NCBI GenBank assembly: GCA_040901765.1
Contig: JBBDYG010000111.1
Span: forward strand, 1 to 64,000
DNA from: JBBDYG01 sp040901765
GTDB lineage: Bacteria; Planctomycetota; Planctomycetia; Pirellulales; Lacipirellulaceae
Length of the DNA: 64,000 nucleotides
Direction: 5' to 3'
This document shows positions 17,113 through 25,400 of the stretch, piece after piece. Under the pieces are notes generated by a model. It saw nothing but the letters and a program-made list of their open reading frames with translations, had not been told where the DNA came from and made no database searches. Numbering within the stretch: position 1 is the stretch's first letter; every line of letters begins with the position of its first letter. The position numbers and the translations under genes are program-made.

Positions 17113-18525
17113 ATGCACGTTATGCTGGTTGGAACTGTCGCTGCGATGACCGTCGTTGCACTGGCCACCGCCCAGGCCCCGATTTCCTTCTCCGCTGAGC
17201 CTTGTGACATGCAGCCTTCCAGTTACCCGCGTGAATTGAAGCTCACCAGCAAGCTGTGTGGCCATATTCTCACCAATGTCAATGTCTGGTCGCCGGACAG
17301 CAAGTGGATTGTATATGACACCCGCTCGGATCCCGCCGGGAAAGCCTTTGATGGCCGCACCATCGAGGCCGTACACGTCGACACGGGCGAAGTGCGAATC
17401 GCGTACGAGTCGCATCACGGCGCGTTTTGTGGCGTAGCGACGTTTCATCCGGTGGACGACAAGATCGTCTTCATTCACGGGCCGGAACATCCTGCCGCCG
17501 GCTGGCAATATTCGCCGTTCCATCGCCGAGGGGTGATCGTCGATTTAGCGCGACCTGGCGTGGCACGATCGCTCGATGCCCGCGACATCGTTCCACCCTT
17601 CACTCCCGGCGCGCTGCGCGGAGGTTCCCACGTGCATGTCTTCAGCGACGATGGCCAATTGGTAAGCTTTACCTACGAGGATCACGTGCTTTCATCGCTC
17701 GAATCTGCTGACGGCGAGCCGAATCAGCGCAACATCGGCGTCAGCGTCGCGGGCCGCGGCGTTACCGTGCCAAACACGCATCCGCGGAATCACGACGGCG
17801 ACTACTATACGGTCCTAGTAACTCGCACGGCGAAGCAGCCCCAAAATGGAACCGACGAGATTTCCCGCGCATGCGAGGAGGGCTGGATCGGCGACAACGG
17901 ATACCAGCGCGTCGATGGAACCTGGCAGCGACGGGCGCTGGCGTTTCAAGGAGAAGTAGCGACCGACACGGCCCAAAAGATTAGCGAAGTGTTTGTCGTC
18001 GATCTTCCTGAGGATTTCGCGCAGGCAAGTGACGGCCCCTTACAGGGAACAGCAAGCATTCGGCCGCGTCCACCCCGAGGGACGCGGCAACGCCGGCTAA
18101 CGTACACCAGCGACCGCAAGTTTCCAGGCATCCAAGGCCCGCGGCACTGGCTTCGTTCGTCGCCCGACGGTGCGCGGATTGCGTTCCTTATGCGCGATGA
18201 TGCGGGCGTGGTTCAGATATGGGCCGTTTCTCCCAACGGTGGCCAGCCGGTGCAAGTGACGCGCGATCCGTGGGACATCGGCTCGGCGTTCACCTGGAGA
18301 GCCGACGGCCGCTCGATTGCCTATATTGCCGATGGCAGCGTGCTCGTGGTCGATCCAAACTCTGGCATGAGTCGTCGCCTCACTGAGAAACGAAGCGCCG
18401 CAACGGTCCCTCGGCCAGAGGCATGCGTCTTCTCCCCCGATAGTGAACGGATTGCCTATGTGCGTCCCGTCGAGTCGGACGGCCAGACATTTAATCAAGT
18501 GTTCGTCGTTGCCGTCGAGGAATAG
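17113..18525 (+). CDS. DUF3748 (YidR-like) exported propeller protein
   Basis: A 470-residue TolB-like beta-propeller resembling E. coli YidR. Characteristic stretches are LTNVNVWSPDSKWIVYDTR, GKAFDGRTIEAVHVDTGEV, VFIHGPEHPAAGWQYSPFHRRG and later HWLRSSPDGARIAFLMRDDAG. A signal peptide at about residues 1-29 implies the periplasm. The family has no proven function; YidR homologues often sit near sugar-acid genes. The start at MHVMLVGTV was chosen because the longer frame begins inside a palindromic repeat. It ends three bases before the ribulokinase ATG, so the two are co-transcribed. Confidence 0.82.
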   Translation: MHVMLVGTVAAMTVVALATAQAPISFSAEPCDMQPSSYPRELKLTSKLCGHILTNVNVWSPDSKWIVYDTRSDPAGKAFDGRTIEAVHVDTGEVRIAYESHHGAFCGVATFHPVDDKIVFIHGPEHPAAGWQYSPFHRRGVIVDLARPGVARSLDARDIVPPFTPGALRGGSHVHVFSDDGQLVSFTYEDHVLSSLESADGEPNQRNIGVSVAGRGVTVPNTHPRNHDGDYYTVLVTRTAKQPQNGTDEISRACEEGWIGDNGYQRVDGTWQRRALAFQGEVATDTAQKISEVFVVDLPEDFAQASDGPLQGTASIRPRPPRGTRQRRLTYTSDRKFPGIQGPRHWLRSSPDGARIAFLMRDDAGVVQIWAVSPNGGQPVQVTRDPWDIGSAFTWRADGRSIAYIADGSVLVVDPNSGMSRRLTEKRSAATVPRPEACVFSPDSERIAYVRPVESDGQTFNQVFVVAVEE

Positions 18526-18528
18526 CCC

Positions 18529-20154
18529 ATGCCGGTTAGACCTAAGTGTTCGCTTGGCCTGGATTTTGGTACCGAATCGGTTCGCGCGCTGCTGGTCGAT
18601 CTGACGGGTATGGAAGTAGCTTCGGCGGTGGTCAAGTACCCGCACGGACAGATTATTGCGACGTTGCCAGGCTCTACGAAGCGGTTGCCGGTCGACTACG
18701 CCCTGCAACACCCCAGCGATTGGATGGGCAGCGCCTCGCAGGCCGTTCGCAAAGCTCTCAAGCAGGCTGGAACTGGTGCTGAGAGTGTCGTCGGAATTGG
18801 CGTTGACTTCACGAGTTGCACGATGCTGCCGGCACGAAGCGACGGTACGCCGCTGTGCCTTGTCGGAAAGTTCGCGAATCAGCCGCTTGCCTGGCCCAAG
18901 CTCTGGAAACACCACGGCGCCAAATTGCAGACCGATCGAATCAATCAAGTCGCTCGCCAGCGTAACGAATCGTTTCTCGATCGCTACGGCGGCACGATCG
19001 GTTTGGAATGGTTCTTCCCGAAGGTTTTAGAGACGCTGGAAATGGCGCCGGCCGTTTACGAGGCCACGGAGGTGTGGCTTGAGGCCGGCGACTGGTTCGT
19101 GTGGCAATTGGTCGGAGGGCCAGCGGACGAACTTCCTCGATCGACGTGCCAGGCCGGCTACAAAGCGATGTGGAGCGCCGAGGAAGGCTATCCCAGCGCC
19201 GATTTCTTCGCCGCCGTGCATCCCGGGCTAAAACAAGTGGTGCGGGACAAAGTTCCCGGTCGCCACATTTCGCCGGGCGAAACGGCCGGCGGCCTTACGC
19301 CCGAAGCCGCCAAGCAGCTTGGTTTGCGGTCTGGAACACCAGTCAGCGCCGCGATCATCGACGCTCACGCAGGGGTTCCGGGGGCTGGCGCAGCCGATCC
19401 CGGAACGCTCGTCATGGTGATGGGGACCAGTAGTTGTCACATGCTCAACTCGACGGAGAACCATTTGGTGCCCGGAGTGGCTGGCATCGTGGCGGGAGGA
19501 ATCCTGCCCGGCTATTACGGTTACGAGACGGGCCAAGCCGCCGTCGGCGACGCCTTCGATTGGCTGCGACGGCTGGTGGGTCTTAAGAACTTCGACCAAC
19601 TCACCGCCGACGCGACAAAATTGCCGCCGGGCGCCGATGGCGTGCGGTGTGTCGATTGGCTCAATGGCTGCCGCACGCCATTGATGAATGGCCACTTGCG
19701 GGGCGCCTTCTCGGGACTCGCGCTCCACCATACGCCGGCCCATCTATACCGCGCGCTTCTCGAAGCGTCGGCATATGGCGTCAAATGGATCGTGGAACTT
19801 TTACGCGTTGGCGGTGTGCCTGTCGAGAAGCTGATTGCCACGGGCGGCCTGCCGCACCACAATCAGTTGCTCGTTCAGATTTATGCCGATGTCATGGAAC
19901 TGCCGATTACCATTCACCCATGCAAACACGGTCCCGCGCTGGGCGCCGCCATTTTGGGCGCACTCGCGGCAGGCCCGGAAGCAACGAAGTTCTCCAGCCC
20001 GACCGCGGCAATTCGGGCAATGGCTGCGCCGAAGCCGAACCAATCCGCGCGCAAAGCCCAGATCATCCGTCCACAAGCCCGTAGCCGCGACGCCTATCGC
20101 AAAGCCTATCAAGATTACCGCCAACTGGCCGAACACTTCGCCAGAAGCACTTAG
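18529..20154 (+). CDS. araB: Ribulokinase (FGGY family)
   Basis: Cytosolic sugar kinase that phosphorylates L- or D-ribulose for entry into the pentose phosphate route. The 541-residue product starts with the FGGY phosphate-binding loop (LGLDFGTESVRALLVD), has the AraB-type VGIGVDFTSCTMLP, NESFLDRYGGTIGLEWFFPK and the C-terminal ATGGLPHHNQLLVQIYADVM and GPALGAAILGA motifs. These features and the length are those of AraB, not xylulokinase or glycerol kinase. No araA or araD is in the window, so the pathway here may be for another pentulose. Three bases after the DUF3748 gene. Confidence 0.9.
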   Translation: MPVRPKCSLGLDFGTESVRALLVDLTGMEVASAVVKYPHGQIIATLPGSTKRLPVDYALQHPSDWMGSASQAVRKALKQAGTGAESVVGIGVDFTSCTMLPARSDGTPLCLVGKFANQPLAWPKLWKHHGAKLQTDRINQVARQRNESFLDRYGGTIGLEWFFPKVLETLEMAPAVYEATEVWLEAGDWFVWQLVGGPADELPRSTCQAGYKAMWSAEEGYPSADFFAAVHPGLKQVVRDKVPGRHISPGETAGGLTPEAAKQLGLRSGTPVSAAIIDAHAGVPGAGAADPGTLVMVMGTSSCHMLNSTENHLVPGVAGIVAGGILPGYYGYETGQAAVGDAFDWLRRLVGLKNFDQLTADATKLPPGADGVRCVDWLNGCRTPLMNGHLRGAFSGLALHHTPAHLYRALLEASAYGVKWIVELLRVGGVPVEKLIATGGLPHHNQLLVQIYADVMELPITIHPCKHGPALGAAILGALAAGPEATKFSSPTAAIRAMAAPKPNQSARKAQIIRPQARSRDAYRKAYQDYRQLAEHFARST

Positions 20155-20181
20155 AGGTGGCTCAAGGACTTGTATTTTAAG

Positions 20182-20377
20182 AATCACCACGGTGGCACTG
20201 AGGACACGGAGGACGAATTGGAGGAAGAATGGGTTTAAGGATAGAATCGCGGTTGGGAACCGGAACAGGCCTGCTAATTTGGGGCAATGAGATTAGCGGA
20301 GATGATTCTGCCCAGCTTCAAGTTCATGCCTGTTGTGAAGAGTTTGTCTCCGTGTCCTCCGTGACGCCGTGGTGATT
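20182..20377. repeat. Palindrome, 'CACCACGG...CCGTGGTG' family
   Basis: Arms AATCACCACGGTGGCACTGA (20182 onward) and a complementary GTCACGGAGGACACGGAGAC block read on the other strand (20346-20377), with ~130 bases between. Sister of 16972-17092. It ends 12 bases before the next start codon. Confidence 0.75.
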
Positions 20378-20388
20378 TGGAGAATCCG

Positions 20389-21288
20389 ATGCAATTGAAA
20401 CTTGGTACACAATTCGTCGAACCGGAAGGCCGGTATCTTACTCTCGACCTGCTCGATAGCAGCGACGCGGTCAATGAACCCGCCGTGCTTCGCCGTCGAT
20501 TGGAAGAAGACGGCTACTTATTGATTCGAGGCTTTCACGATCCCGATGCGGTGCTCGCCGCGCGGCGAGATATTCTTGAGACCCTTGCGGAACAAGGCAA
20601 GCTCGATCCCCAAGCGCCGCTGATGGACGGCGTCGTCAATCCCAACACTACGCCCGACACGATTTCCGTTCGCGGCCGGGAAGCGCTGAAGACCCAATCG
20701 CTCAAAAGCGTTGTCCGCGCGCCGCGAACCATGCAATTCTTCGACCGATTTTTCGGCGAAGCATCCGTCTCGTTCAACTTTCAGTGGTTGCGCACGGCCG
20801 GACCCGGCGCGGCGTCGCCGGTGCATTGCGACATGGTTTACATGGGCCGCGGCACGAAGGAGCTTTGCACGTTGTGGACTCCCTTTGGCCGCGTGACGCC
20901 CGATATGGGTTCACTTGCCATCTGTCTCGGTTCTCATCGTTGGCAAGAGATCATCGATACTTACGGTCAGGACGACGTGGACCACAATGTGACGCCGGGC
21001 ATCTTCACCCACGACCCGGCCGAGTTGGTCGACCGCTTCGGTGGCCGTTGGGCAACGACCACGTTTGAACCGGGCGACGCGATTATCGTGAGCATGCATC
21101 TGCTGCACGCGTCGCTCGGGAACCTTACGAATCGTTATCGCATCAGTTGCGACACTCGCTATCAGCGCGCCAGCCAACCACAGGACGAGCGGTGGAGCGG
21201 CGAAGCTCCTCAAGGGCACCCCGTGATGTGGTCTCCCGGAGTGCAGTTGGAAACGGTTGAAGTTTCCCGGAAAAGATGGGGCATCTAG
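20389..21288 (+). CDS. Phytanoyl-CoA dioxygenase (PhyH) family protein
   Basis: A 299-residue non-haem Fe(II)/2-oxoglutarate dioxygenase. The iron-binding facial triad is visible as His-x-Asp in SPVHCDMVYM (about residues 147-149) and a distal His in SMHLLHASLGN, followed by the Arg of NRYRISCDTRY that holds 2-oxoglutarate. The order with an N-terminal RRRLEEDGYLLIRGF segment is standard for PhyH. Bacterial members hydroxylate diverse small molecules; the substrate here is unknown. The ATG chosen follows the palindrome; an in-frame ATG four codons earlier lies within it. Confidence 0.88.
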   Translation: MQLKLGTQFVEPEGRYLTLDLLDSSDAVNEPAVLRRRLEEDGYLLIRGFHDPDAVLAARRDILETLAEQGKLDPQAPLMDGVVNPNTTPDTISVRGREALKTQSLKSVVRAPRTMQFFDRFFGEASVSFNFQWLRTAGPGAASPVHCDMVYMGRGTKELCTLWTPFGRVTPDMGSLAICLGSHRWQEIIDTYGQDDVDHNVTPGIFTHDPAELVDRFGGRWATTTFEPGDAIIVSMHLLHASLGNLTNRYRISCDTRYQRASQPQDERWSGEAPQGHPVMWSPGVQLETVEVSRKRWGI

Positions 21289-21361
21289 CCGTTTTGGGCT
21301 CGGCTACTTGCGGCCAATCTCGATATTCGGCTAGCGCCCAAAAGCGCAATTCGGCCGCTCG

Positions 21362-21390
21362 TTGTGTCTACCGTACCCGATTGCTATACT
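21362..21390 (+). promoter_or_regulatory. Candidate housekeeping promoter for the aldolase gene
   Basis: TTGTGT and TATACT are separated by 17 bases; the -10 box matches five of six consensus bases and the -35 box three. It is the best such pair in the spacer before the DapA/NanA-like gene. Confidence 0.4.
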
Positions 21391-21555
21391 GGGAAGAGTG
21401 ACGCGGAATGCCAGTAGAATACTAGCCACTCAAATTGGTTAAACATTACCTAGCAACCCGCCACCTTGGTGCGAGCCGATCCCGAAATTGGCAAGCCATC
21501 AAGCCTTCCGAAATCCCGCCTTGGCATTCCAGCAGCCGTCATCAGTGAGTATCCG

Positions 21556-22638
21556 ATGAGCCAGACGAACAATAGCAATGGCGTTCGATTCGCAAACCAG
21601 GCGGCGGGCAGTGTAGTCTGGTCGAAGGGCCGGCCGCTTCGCGGCATCATTGTGCCGCTTGTCACGCCGCTGTCGGGCCGCGACGAGCTTGATGTGCCGG
21701 GCCTGGAGCGAGTCGTGGAGCACACGCTAAGCGGCGGCGTGCATGGCCTGTTTCTGTTGGGAACGACGGGAGAGGCGTCGGCGATTTGCTCGCGCATTCG
21801 GTGTGAGGTCGTGACCCGCGTCTGCCGCCGCGTTCGCGGTCGAGTGCCCGTGATGGTGGGTATTTCCGATACGTCGATCGTTGAGTCGTTGCGACTCGGC
21901 GACGACGCGGCGCGGGCCGGCGCCGATGCCGTCGTCGTGACCACTCCCTATTACTTGCCGCTGGAACCGCGAGAGCTTACCGCGTATGTGCGAGCGATTA
22001 GCCGTGAATCGTCACTTCCGGTGTTTTTGTACAATATGCCGGAACTAACGAAGGCCTGGATGACCACGGACGTTCTGACTCAGTTGCTCGATTTGGACAA
22101 CGTGGTGGGCCTGAAGGACAGCTCGGGCGACGTAGCCTATTTCCATGCAGCGAAAACGCTGATGGCGCATCGTCCGGACTGGTCGTTGTTGCTTGGATCG
22201 GAGGTCATGATGGCCGACGCGGTGCGTCAGGGTGCCCACGGCTGCGTCGCCGGCGGCGCGAATGTCTGGCCGCAACTGCTGGTAGCGTTGTATGAAGCTG
22301 CGCTTCTGGACGATCACCGAATGCCCGCACTGCAACAGCAGCTTGTCGAAATGGGACAGGTGTACCGCTTCGGCGCCTACGCGGCAGGCACGATCCGCGG
22401 AATTAAGTGCGCTCTGTCGCTGATGTCCATTTGCAGCGAGCGGATGGCCGATCCCTTCCTCCCAGCCACCGACGCCCAGCGAGAGGCCATAGCTGGAGTG
22501 CTGCGCCGGCTGGGATTGCTTGGCGAAGAGGCCGCCAACGGCACGCTTACTTCGCGCCTCGAGGGAAGCCTGCAATCGAACCGTCTTTACGGCTCTCCTG
22601 CCTCTCCCGCAGCAGCCCTAGCATCGTCGCCGCAGTGA
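21556..22638 (+). CDS. Dihydrodipicolinate synthase / N-acetylneuraminate lyase family aldolase
   Basis: A class I pyruvate-type aldolase of 360 residues. The Schiff-base lysine lies in VVGLKDSSGD, the catalytic Tyr in VFLYNMPE, and the substrate loop is LLGTTGEAS. Members include DapA (lysine synthesis), NanA (sialic acid breakdown) and 2-keto-3-deoxy sugar acid aldolases. Its context of sialidase-like, symporter, kinase and GntR genes makes a catabolic sugar-acid role more likely than DapA. It is longer than the usual ~300 residues, with about 40 extra N-terminal residues before the barrel and a Ser/Ala-rich tail. The start ATG was chosen over an upstream GTG that lacks a ribosome-binding site. 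Confidence 0.85.
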   Translation: MSQTNNSNGVRFANQAAGSVVWSKGRPLRGIIVPLVTPLSGRDELDVPGLERVVEHTLSGGVHGLFLLGTTGEASAICSRIRCEVVTRVCRRVRGRVPVMVGISDTSIVESLRLGDDAARAGADAVVVTTPYYLPLEPRELTAYVRAISRESSLPVFLYNMPELTKAWMTTDVLTQLLDLDNVVGLKDSSGDVAYFHAAKTLMAHRPDWSLLLGSEVMMADAVRQGAHGCVAGGANVWPQLLVALYEAALLDDHRMPALQQQLVEMGQVYRFGAYAAGTIRGIKCALSLMSICSERMADPFLPATDAQREAIAGVLRRLGLLGEEAANGTLTSRLEGSLQSNRLYGSPASPAAALASSPQ

Positions 22639-22866
22639 ATGTCGCGTGGATTTGCTGTGCTTGGCGCGTGCCGAATTTGCTACGGCAATCAATGGCGGTT
22701 CGTTGCGGTTCAAAGGCCGAGTGTTTAGACTAGTCTGCAAGGCGCCTGCCCCGCCGCCGGGCAGCAGCGTAAGGCTCCCTGTACGTCGTAGGCGCGGATT
22801 ACACGAACTGTTCCGCCGGCGTTCATCGGCCCTCGGGAGCCGCAGTTTAACGGAGAAGCATTTCGG
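22639..22866. other. Spacer upstream of the GntR regulator
   Basis: No gene or recognised repeat. A regulator binding site for the downstream GntR protein would be expected here, but no clear palindromic operator was identified. Confidence 0.3.
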
Positions 22867-23649
22867 ATGACGCAAAGCACGCTCACGCAACGAGCCTATC
22901 GCCACCTGCAGGAAGGCATTCTTTCGGGCAAGTTGTCGCCGGGGAGCGTGGTCTCTGAAAGCCGACTCGCCAAGGAATTGGGCATTAGTCGCACGCCCGT
23001 AGGTGAGGCCATCCGCCAACTCGCGCAGGAAGGGCTTGTACGCCAGGTGCCACGTTACGGGACGATTGTTCGCGCAATCGAGCCGCGCGACATCGAAGAG
23101 TTGTACGAGATGCGCGAAGCGCTGGAAAGTTACGCAGCCGCTAAAGCGGCACGAAGAATCAAGCCGCTGCAACTCGCGCAGCTTGACGTGCTCTGTACGA
23201 ACATCGAAAGTATTGCCGACGACTTGAACAAGGAACATCAGGATACGCTCGACTTAGCGACACTTCGCCGTTTTCTGGCGGCGGACCTGACGTTTCACTT
23301 GATGGTGGTCAAGGCCGCGGGCAACCAGCGAATATTCAACACGATTCAAGAGACTCGCACCATTTCGCAAATTTTCCGGATGCGCCGCCACGAGCCTGAC
23401 CAGGCGATCGTCCATCGCGCGAGTCAGATGCATCGCAAGATTTTCGAAGCGCTGGCCAGCGGCGACTCCTTGGAGGCCAGCGAACGGATGGCCGAGCACA
23501 TTCGCGCCTCGCGCGAAGATACCCTGTCTTATTTGGCCAAAGAGCAACAGCAGAGCCATTCCGATGTCACAGCAATCTTCGAGCTGCCCGACGAAGTGCG
23601 CCGCGAATTAACGCGCATTGAAGAGGAAGACCTTGAAACCATCGAGTAG
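22867..23649 (+). CDS. GntR-family transcriptional regulator, FadR/FCD type
   Basis: A 260-residue regulator with an N-terminal winged helix-turn-helix (TQRAYRHLQEGILSGKLSPG, SESRLAKELGISRTPVGEAI, YGTIVRAI) and a C-terminal all-helical FCD effector domain (EELYEMREALESYAAAKAARR..., with metal-binding His residues in DLTFHLMVVKAAGN and ASQMHRKIFEAL). FCD members bind sugar acids, carboxylates or acyl-CoA and usually repress nearby catabolic genes. The upstream aldolase and possibly the PhyH gene are the natural targets; this is inference from adjacency. Confidence 0.92.
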   Translation: MTQSTLTQRAYRHLQEGILSGKLSPGSVVSESRLAKELGISRTPVGEAIRQLAQEGLVRQVPRYGTIVRAIEPRDIEELYEMREALESYAAAKAARRIKPLQLAQLDVLCTNIESIADDLNKEHQDTLDLATLRRFLAADLTFHLMVVKAAGNQRIFNTIQETRTISQIFRMRRHEPDQAIVHRASQMHRKIFEALASGDSLEASERMAEHIRASREDTLSYLAKEQQQSHSDVTAIFELPDEVRRELTRIEEEDLETIE

Positions 23650-23667
23650 TTCCCTGCACTCGCGACA

Positions 23668-24234
23668 ATGATTGGCTCCGCAAGCCGGCCCCCGCCGCCC
23701 GCTCGATTGCTGCCGCTCCGACAGTTGCCGCCGTATTCCTACGTGTCGGGAAGGTTTCCGCATCCGAACCGCGATCCCCGCGGACACAGCTATGCAGAGC
23801 CTGCGCCACAGGTGGGGAAAGTTCGGCCAGAGGAGTGGCGCCAGTGCGAGACCTACTTGTGGGGCATCGACTTGTTCAACTACGGTTACTACTGGGAATC
23901 GCACGAAGCTTGGGAGGCGGTTTGGCACGCCTCCGGCCGACGCGGGACGGTGGCCGATTTCTGCAAACTGCTCATCAAATTCGCCGCCGCGGGCGTGAAG
24001 GCCCGGGAAGGCCGGCCCGAGGGCGTAAAACGCCACGCGCTGCGCGCCAAGCAGTTGCTCGATTCGATCGCGGCGCAAGTCGGCAGCGGACAGCAGCAGT
24101 TTATGGGGTTGTCGCTGCCAGATTTGGCAAAGTACGCGGAACGGCTGATTGCCAATCCGGCCGGCATTATCAATACGAGCAACGAGCGGGTGGTGATTGT
24201 GATGCCGTTTGCGTTGGAAGTCAGTCGAGTTTAA
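23668..24234 (+). CDS. DUF309 family protein
   Basis: A 188-residue protein whose core WGIDLFNYGYYWESHEAWEAVW followed by FCKLLIKFAAAGVKAREGRPEGVKRHA is the DUF309 signature, a small helical bundle of unknown function with conserved His and Glu residues. The first ~50 residues are Pro-rich and extra to the family core, so an internal start is possible. It lies 18 bases after the GntR gene and may be co-transcribed. No activity is proven for the family. Confidence 0.8.
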   Translation: MIGSASRPPPPARLLPLRQLPPYSYVSGRFPHPNRDPRGHSYAEPAPQVGKVRPEEWRQCETYLWGIDLFNYGYYWESHEAWEAVWHASGRRGTVADFCKLLIKFAAAGVKAREGRPEGVKRHALRAKQLLDSIAAQVGSGQQQFMGLSLPDLAKYAERLIANPAGIINTSNERVVIVMPFALEVSRV

Positions 24235-24287
24235 GAGCGGCCGAGAAACAACTCGCTGCGTTCCAATAGGATGGATTGACCAACGCC

Positions 24288-24424
24288 AGCCGCGGAGCGT
24301 AAGCCCGCGGAAGGGTTCGATGGTAACTCTTAAGCCGCGGAGCGGCGACATTGATGCGATGTCGCCGCTCCGCGGCTTTTAAAACGTATTGCGCCTCGTG
24401 TCCGCGGGCTGACGCCCCGCGGCT
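24288..24424. repeat. Nested palindrome, 'AGCCGCGG' family
   Basis: Outer 23-base arms (24288-24310 and 24402-24424, two mismatches) enclose a perfect 19-base inner stem (AGCCGCGGAGCGGCGACAT at 24333 with its exact complement ending 24377, 7-base loop). It lies between convergent genes. Confidence 0.85.
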
Positions 24425-24493
24425 AAGCGCTGTCGCCACTGCCGTGGCTGGGAAAATCAGGGCGTTTTTTGTCAGCCGTCGTGGCTCGGTGTC

Positions 24494-24694
24494 TCACCGA
24501 TCCGTGCAGCGCCCCTGACGTAAGTCTTCAAGAGCTTGCTCGGAATGCCTATCAAGCCTTCCGGCGGCAACGCCCTCTTCGAACTGCCGATCCCACTCTG
24601 CTGCGTCAAGCTCAGCAAACCATTTGCGCAAGGCGGCAAGGTCCGTTGGTGAGAGTTGAGTGATAGCTGCTTCGATTTCTTGGAGACTGCTCAT
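24494..24694 (-). CDS. Small antitoxin-like protein, apparently orphan
   Basis: A 66-residue acidic helical protein (MSSLQEIEAAITQLSPTDLA, then AEWDRQFEEGVAAGRLDRHS and LRQGRCTD). This pattern is common in the small partner of RelE/ParE-like toxins, where the C-terminal half wraps the toxin. No toxin follows on this strand; the next feature downstream is a palindrome. The start at MSSLQE was preferred to an in-frame ATG seven codons upstream because homologous small proteins begin there. Role as antitoxin is inference. Confidence 0.55.
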   Translation of the reverse strand: MSSLQEIEAAITQLSPTDLAALRKWFAELDAAEWDRQFEEGVAAGRLDRHSEQALEDLRQGRCTDR

Positions 24695-24749
24695 GCTATT
24701 ACTATACGCCACCAACCGTCGCTCACAAAATGGACCGCCGCAATTTTAC

Positions 24750-25391
24750 TTATTCGTCGATCAGTTTGCTCAGTCGCGACCTAATCTGGGGATCAATATA
24801 ATCGACTAGTCCCAAGTTCGGATGATATTGAAAACCCGAGTGGTTTTCTGCAGCACATTTGAGCGCAGCCTGAGCATGCGCCTTTGCCAAGTCACGCTCA
24901 CCGCAGGCCGCTGCTAGAAATGCCTGAACCACAGAGTACTGATATCGACTAATCGGAAACGCGAGTTTGCTATCGGTCCTGAATTCCTTGTGAACAGTCG
25001 TTGCCTCGTCGTAATAGTCGCTCATTTCGTGCGCAACAAGAAACCAAGGAAATTCAAGCCAGCAGTTTGTCTGCACGTTCTTAAATGCGCGCTCCGCGTC
25101 CAGCGATGCTCTAAACTCGGTTAGTGCGGCGTCGTACTCGTTTAGCTTTACGTGACACTGTGCCTTCTGCAAATGAGCCTGGGCACGTTGCAATGGGTCG
25201 GGATAGTCCCTCAATAGCTCCTCGAGGAGTCCTAAAGCCGGGCGGTAATGTCTCGCTTCGTACAAGTGATAGGCTTGAATACGAAGGTATTGAGCGCGGC
25301 TCGTTGACCGACTGCGCTGTAGTCGCTGTCGATACTCCACCTGATCCGTTGGGGTCCAAGTCGTTCTCCGGAACCACTCCTCACGTGCCAC
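24750..25391 (-). CDS. TPR-repeat protein
   Basis: A 213-residue protein of paired helices; tetratricopeptide-type units are visible at YLRIQAYHLYEARHYRPALG, AQAHLQKAQCHVKLNEYDAA and again near VVQAFLAAACGERDLAKAHA. TPRs mediate protein contacts; no catalytic domain accompanies them. No signal peptide, so cytosolic. Base composition is more AT-rich than the neighbouring ATP-grasp gene, which precedes it on the same strand with a ~10-base gap from this gene's start. Partners unknown. Confidence 0.7.
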   Translation of the reverse strand: MAREEWFRRTTWTPTDQVEYRQRLQRSRSTSRAQYLRIQAYHLYEARHYRPALGLLEELLRDYPDPLQRAQAHLQKAQCHVKLNEYDAALTEFRASLDAERAFKNVQTNCWLEFPWFLVAHEMSDYYDEATTVHKEFRTDSKLAFPISRYQYSVVQAFLAAACGERDLAKAHAQAALKCAAENHSGFQYHPNLGLVDYIDPQIRSRLSKLIDE

Positions 25392-25400
25392 GCAAACCTC

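Noticed and set aside
18529..20154. Reading the kinase as xylulokinase or glycerol kinase
   Set aside because: Motifs such as GVDFTSCTMLP and RYGGTIGLEWFFPK are of the ribulokinase type.
21556..22638. Naming the aldolase dapA
   Set aside because: Motifs are common to the whole family, the protein is longer than DapA and its neighbours are catabolic, so no gene symbol was given.
24288..24424. CRISPR-like array
   Set aside because: Repeated units here are two nested inverted repeats, not direct repeats with regular spacers. No CRISPR array or cas gene was seen in the window.
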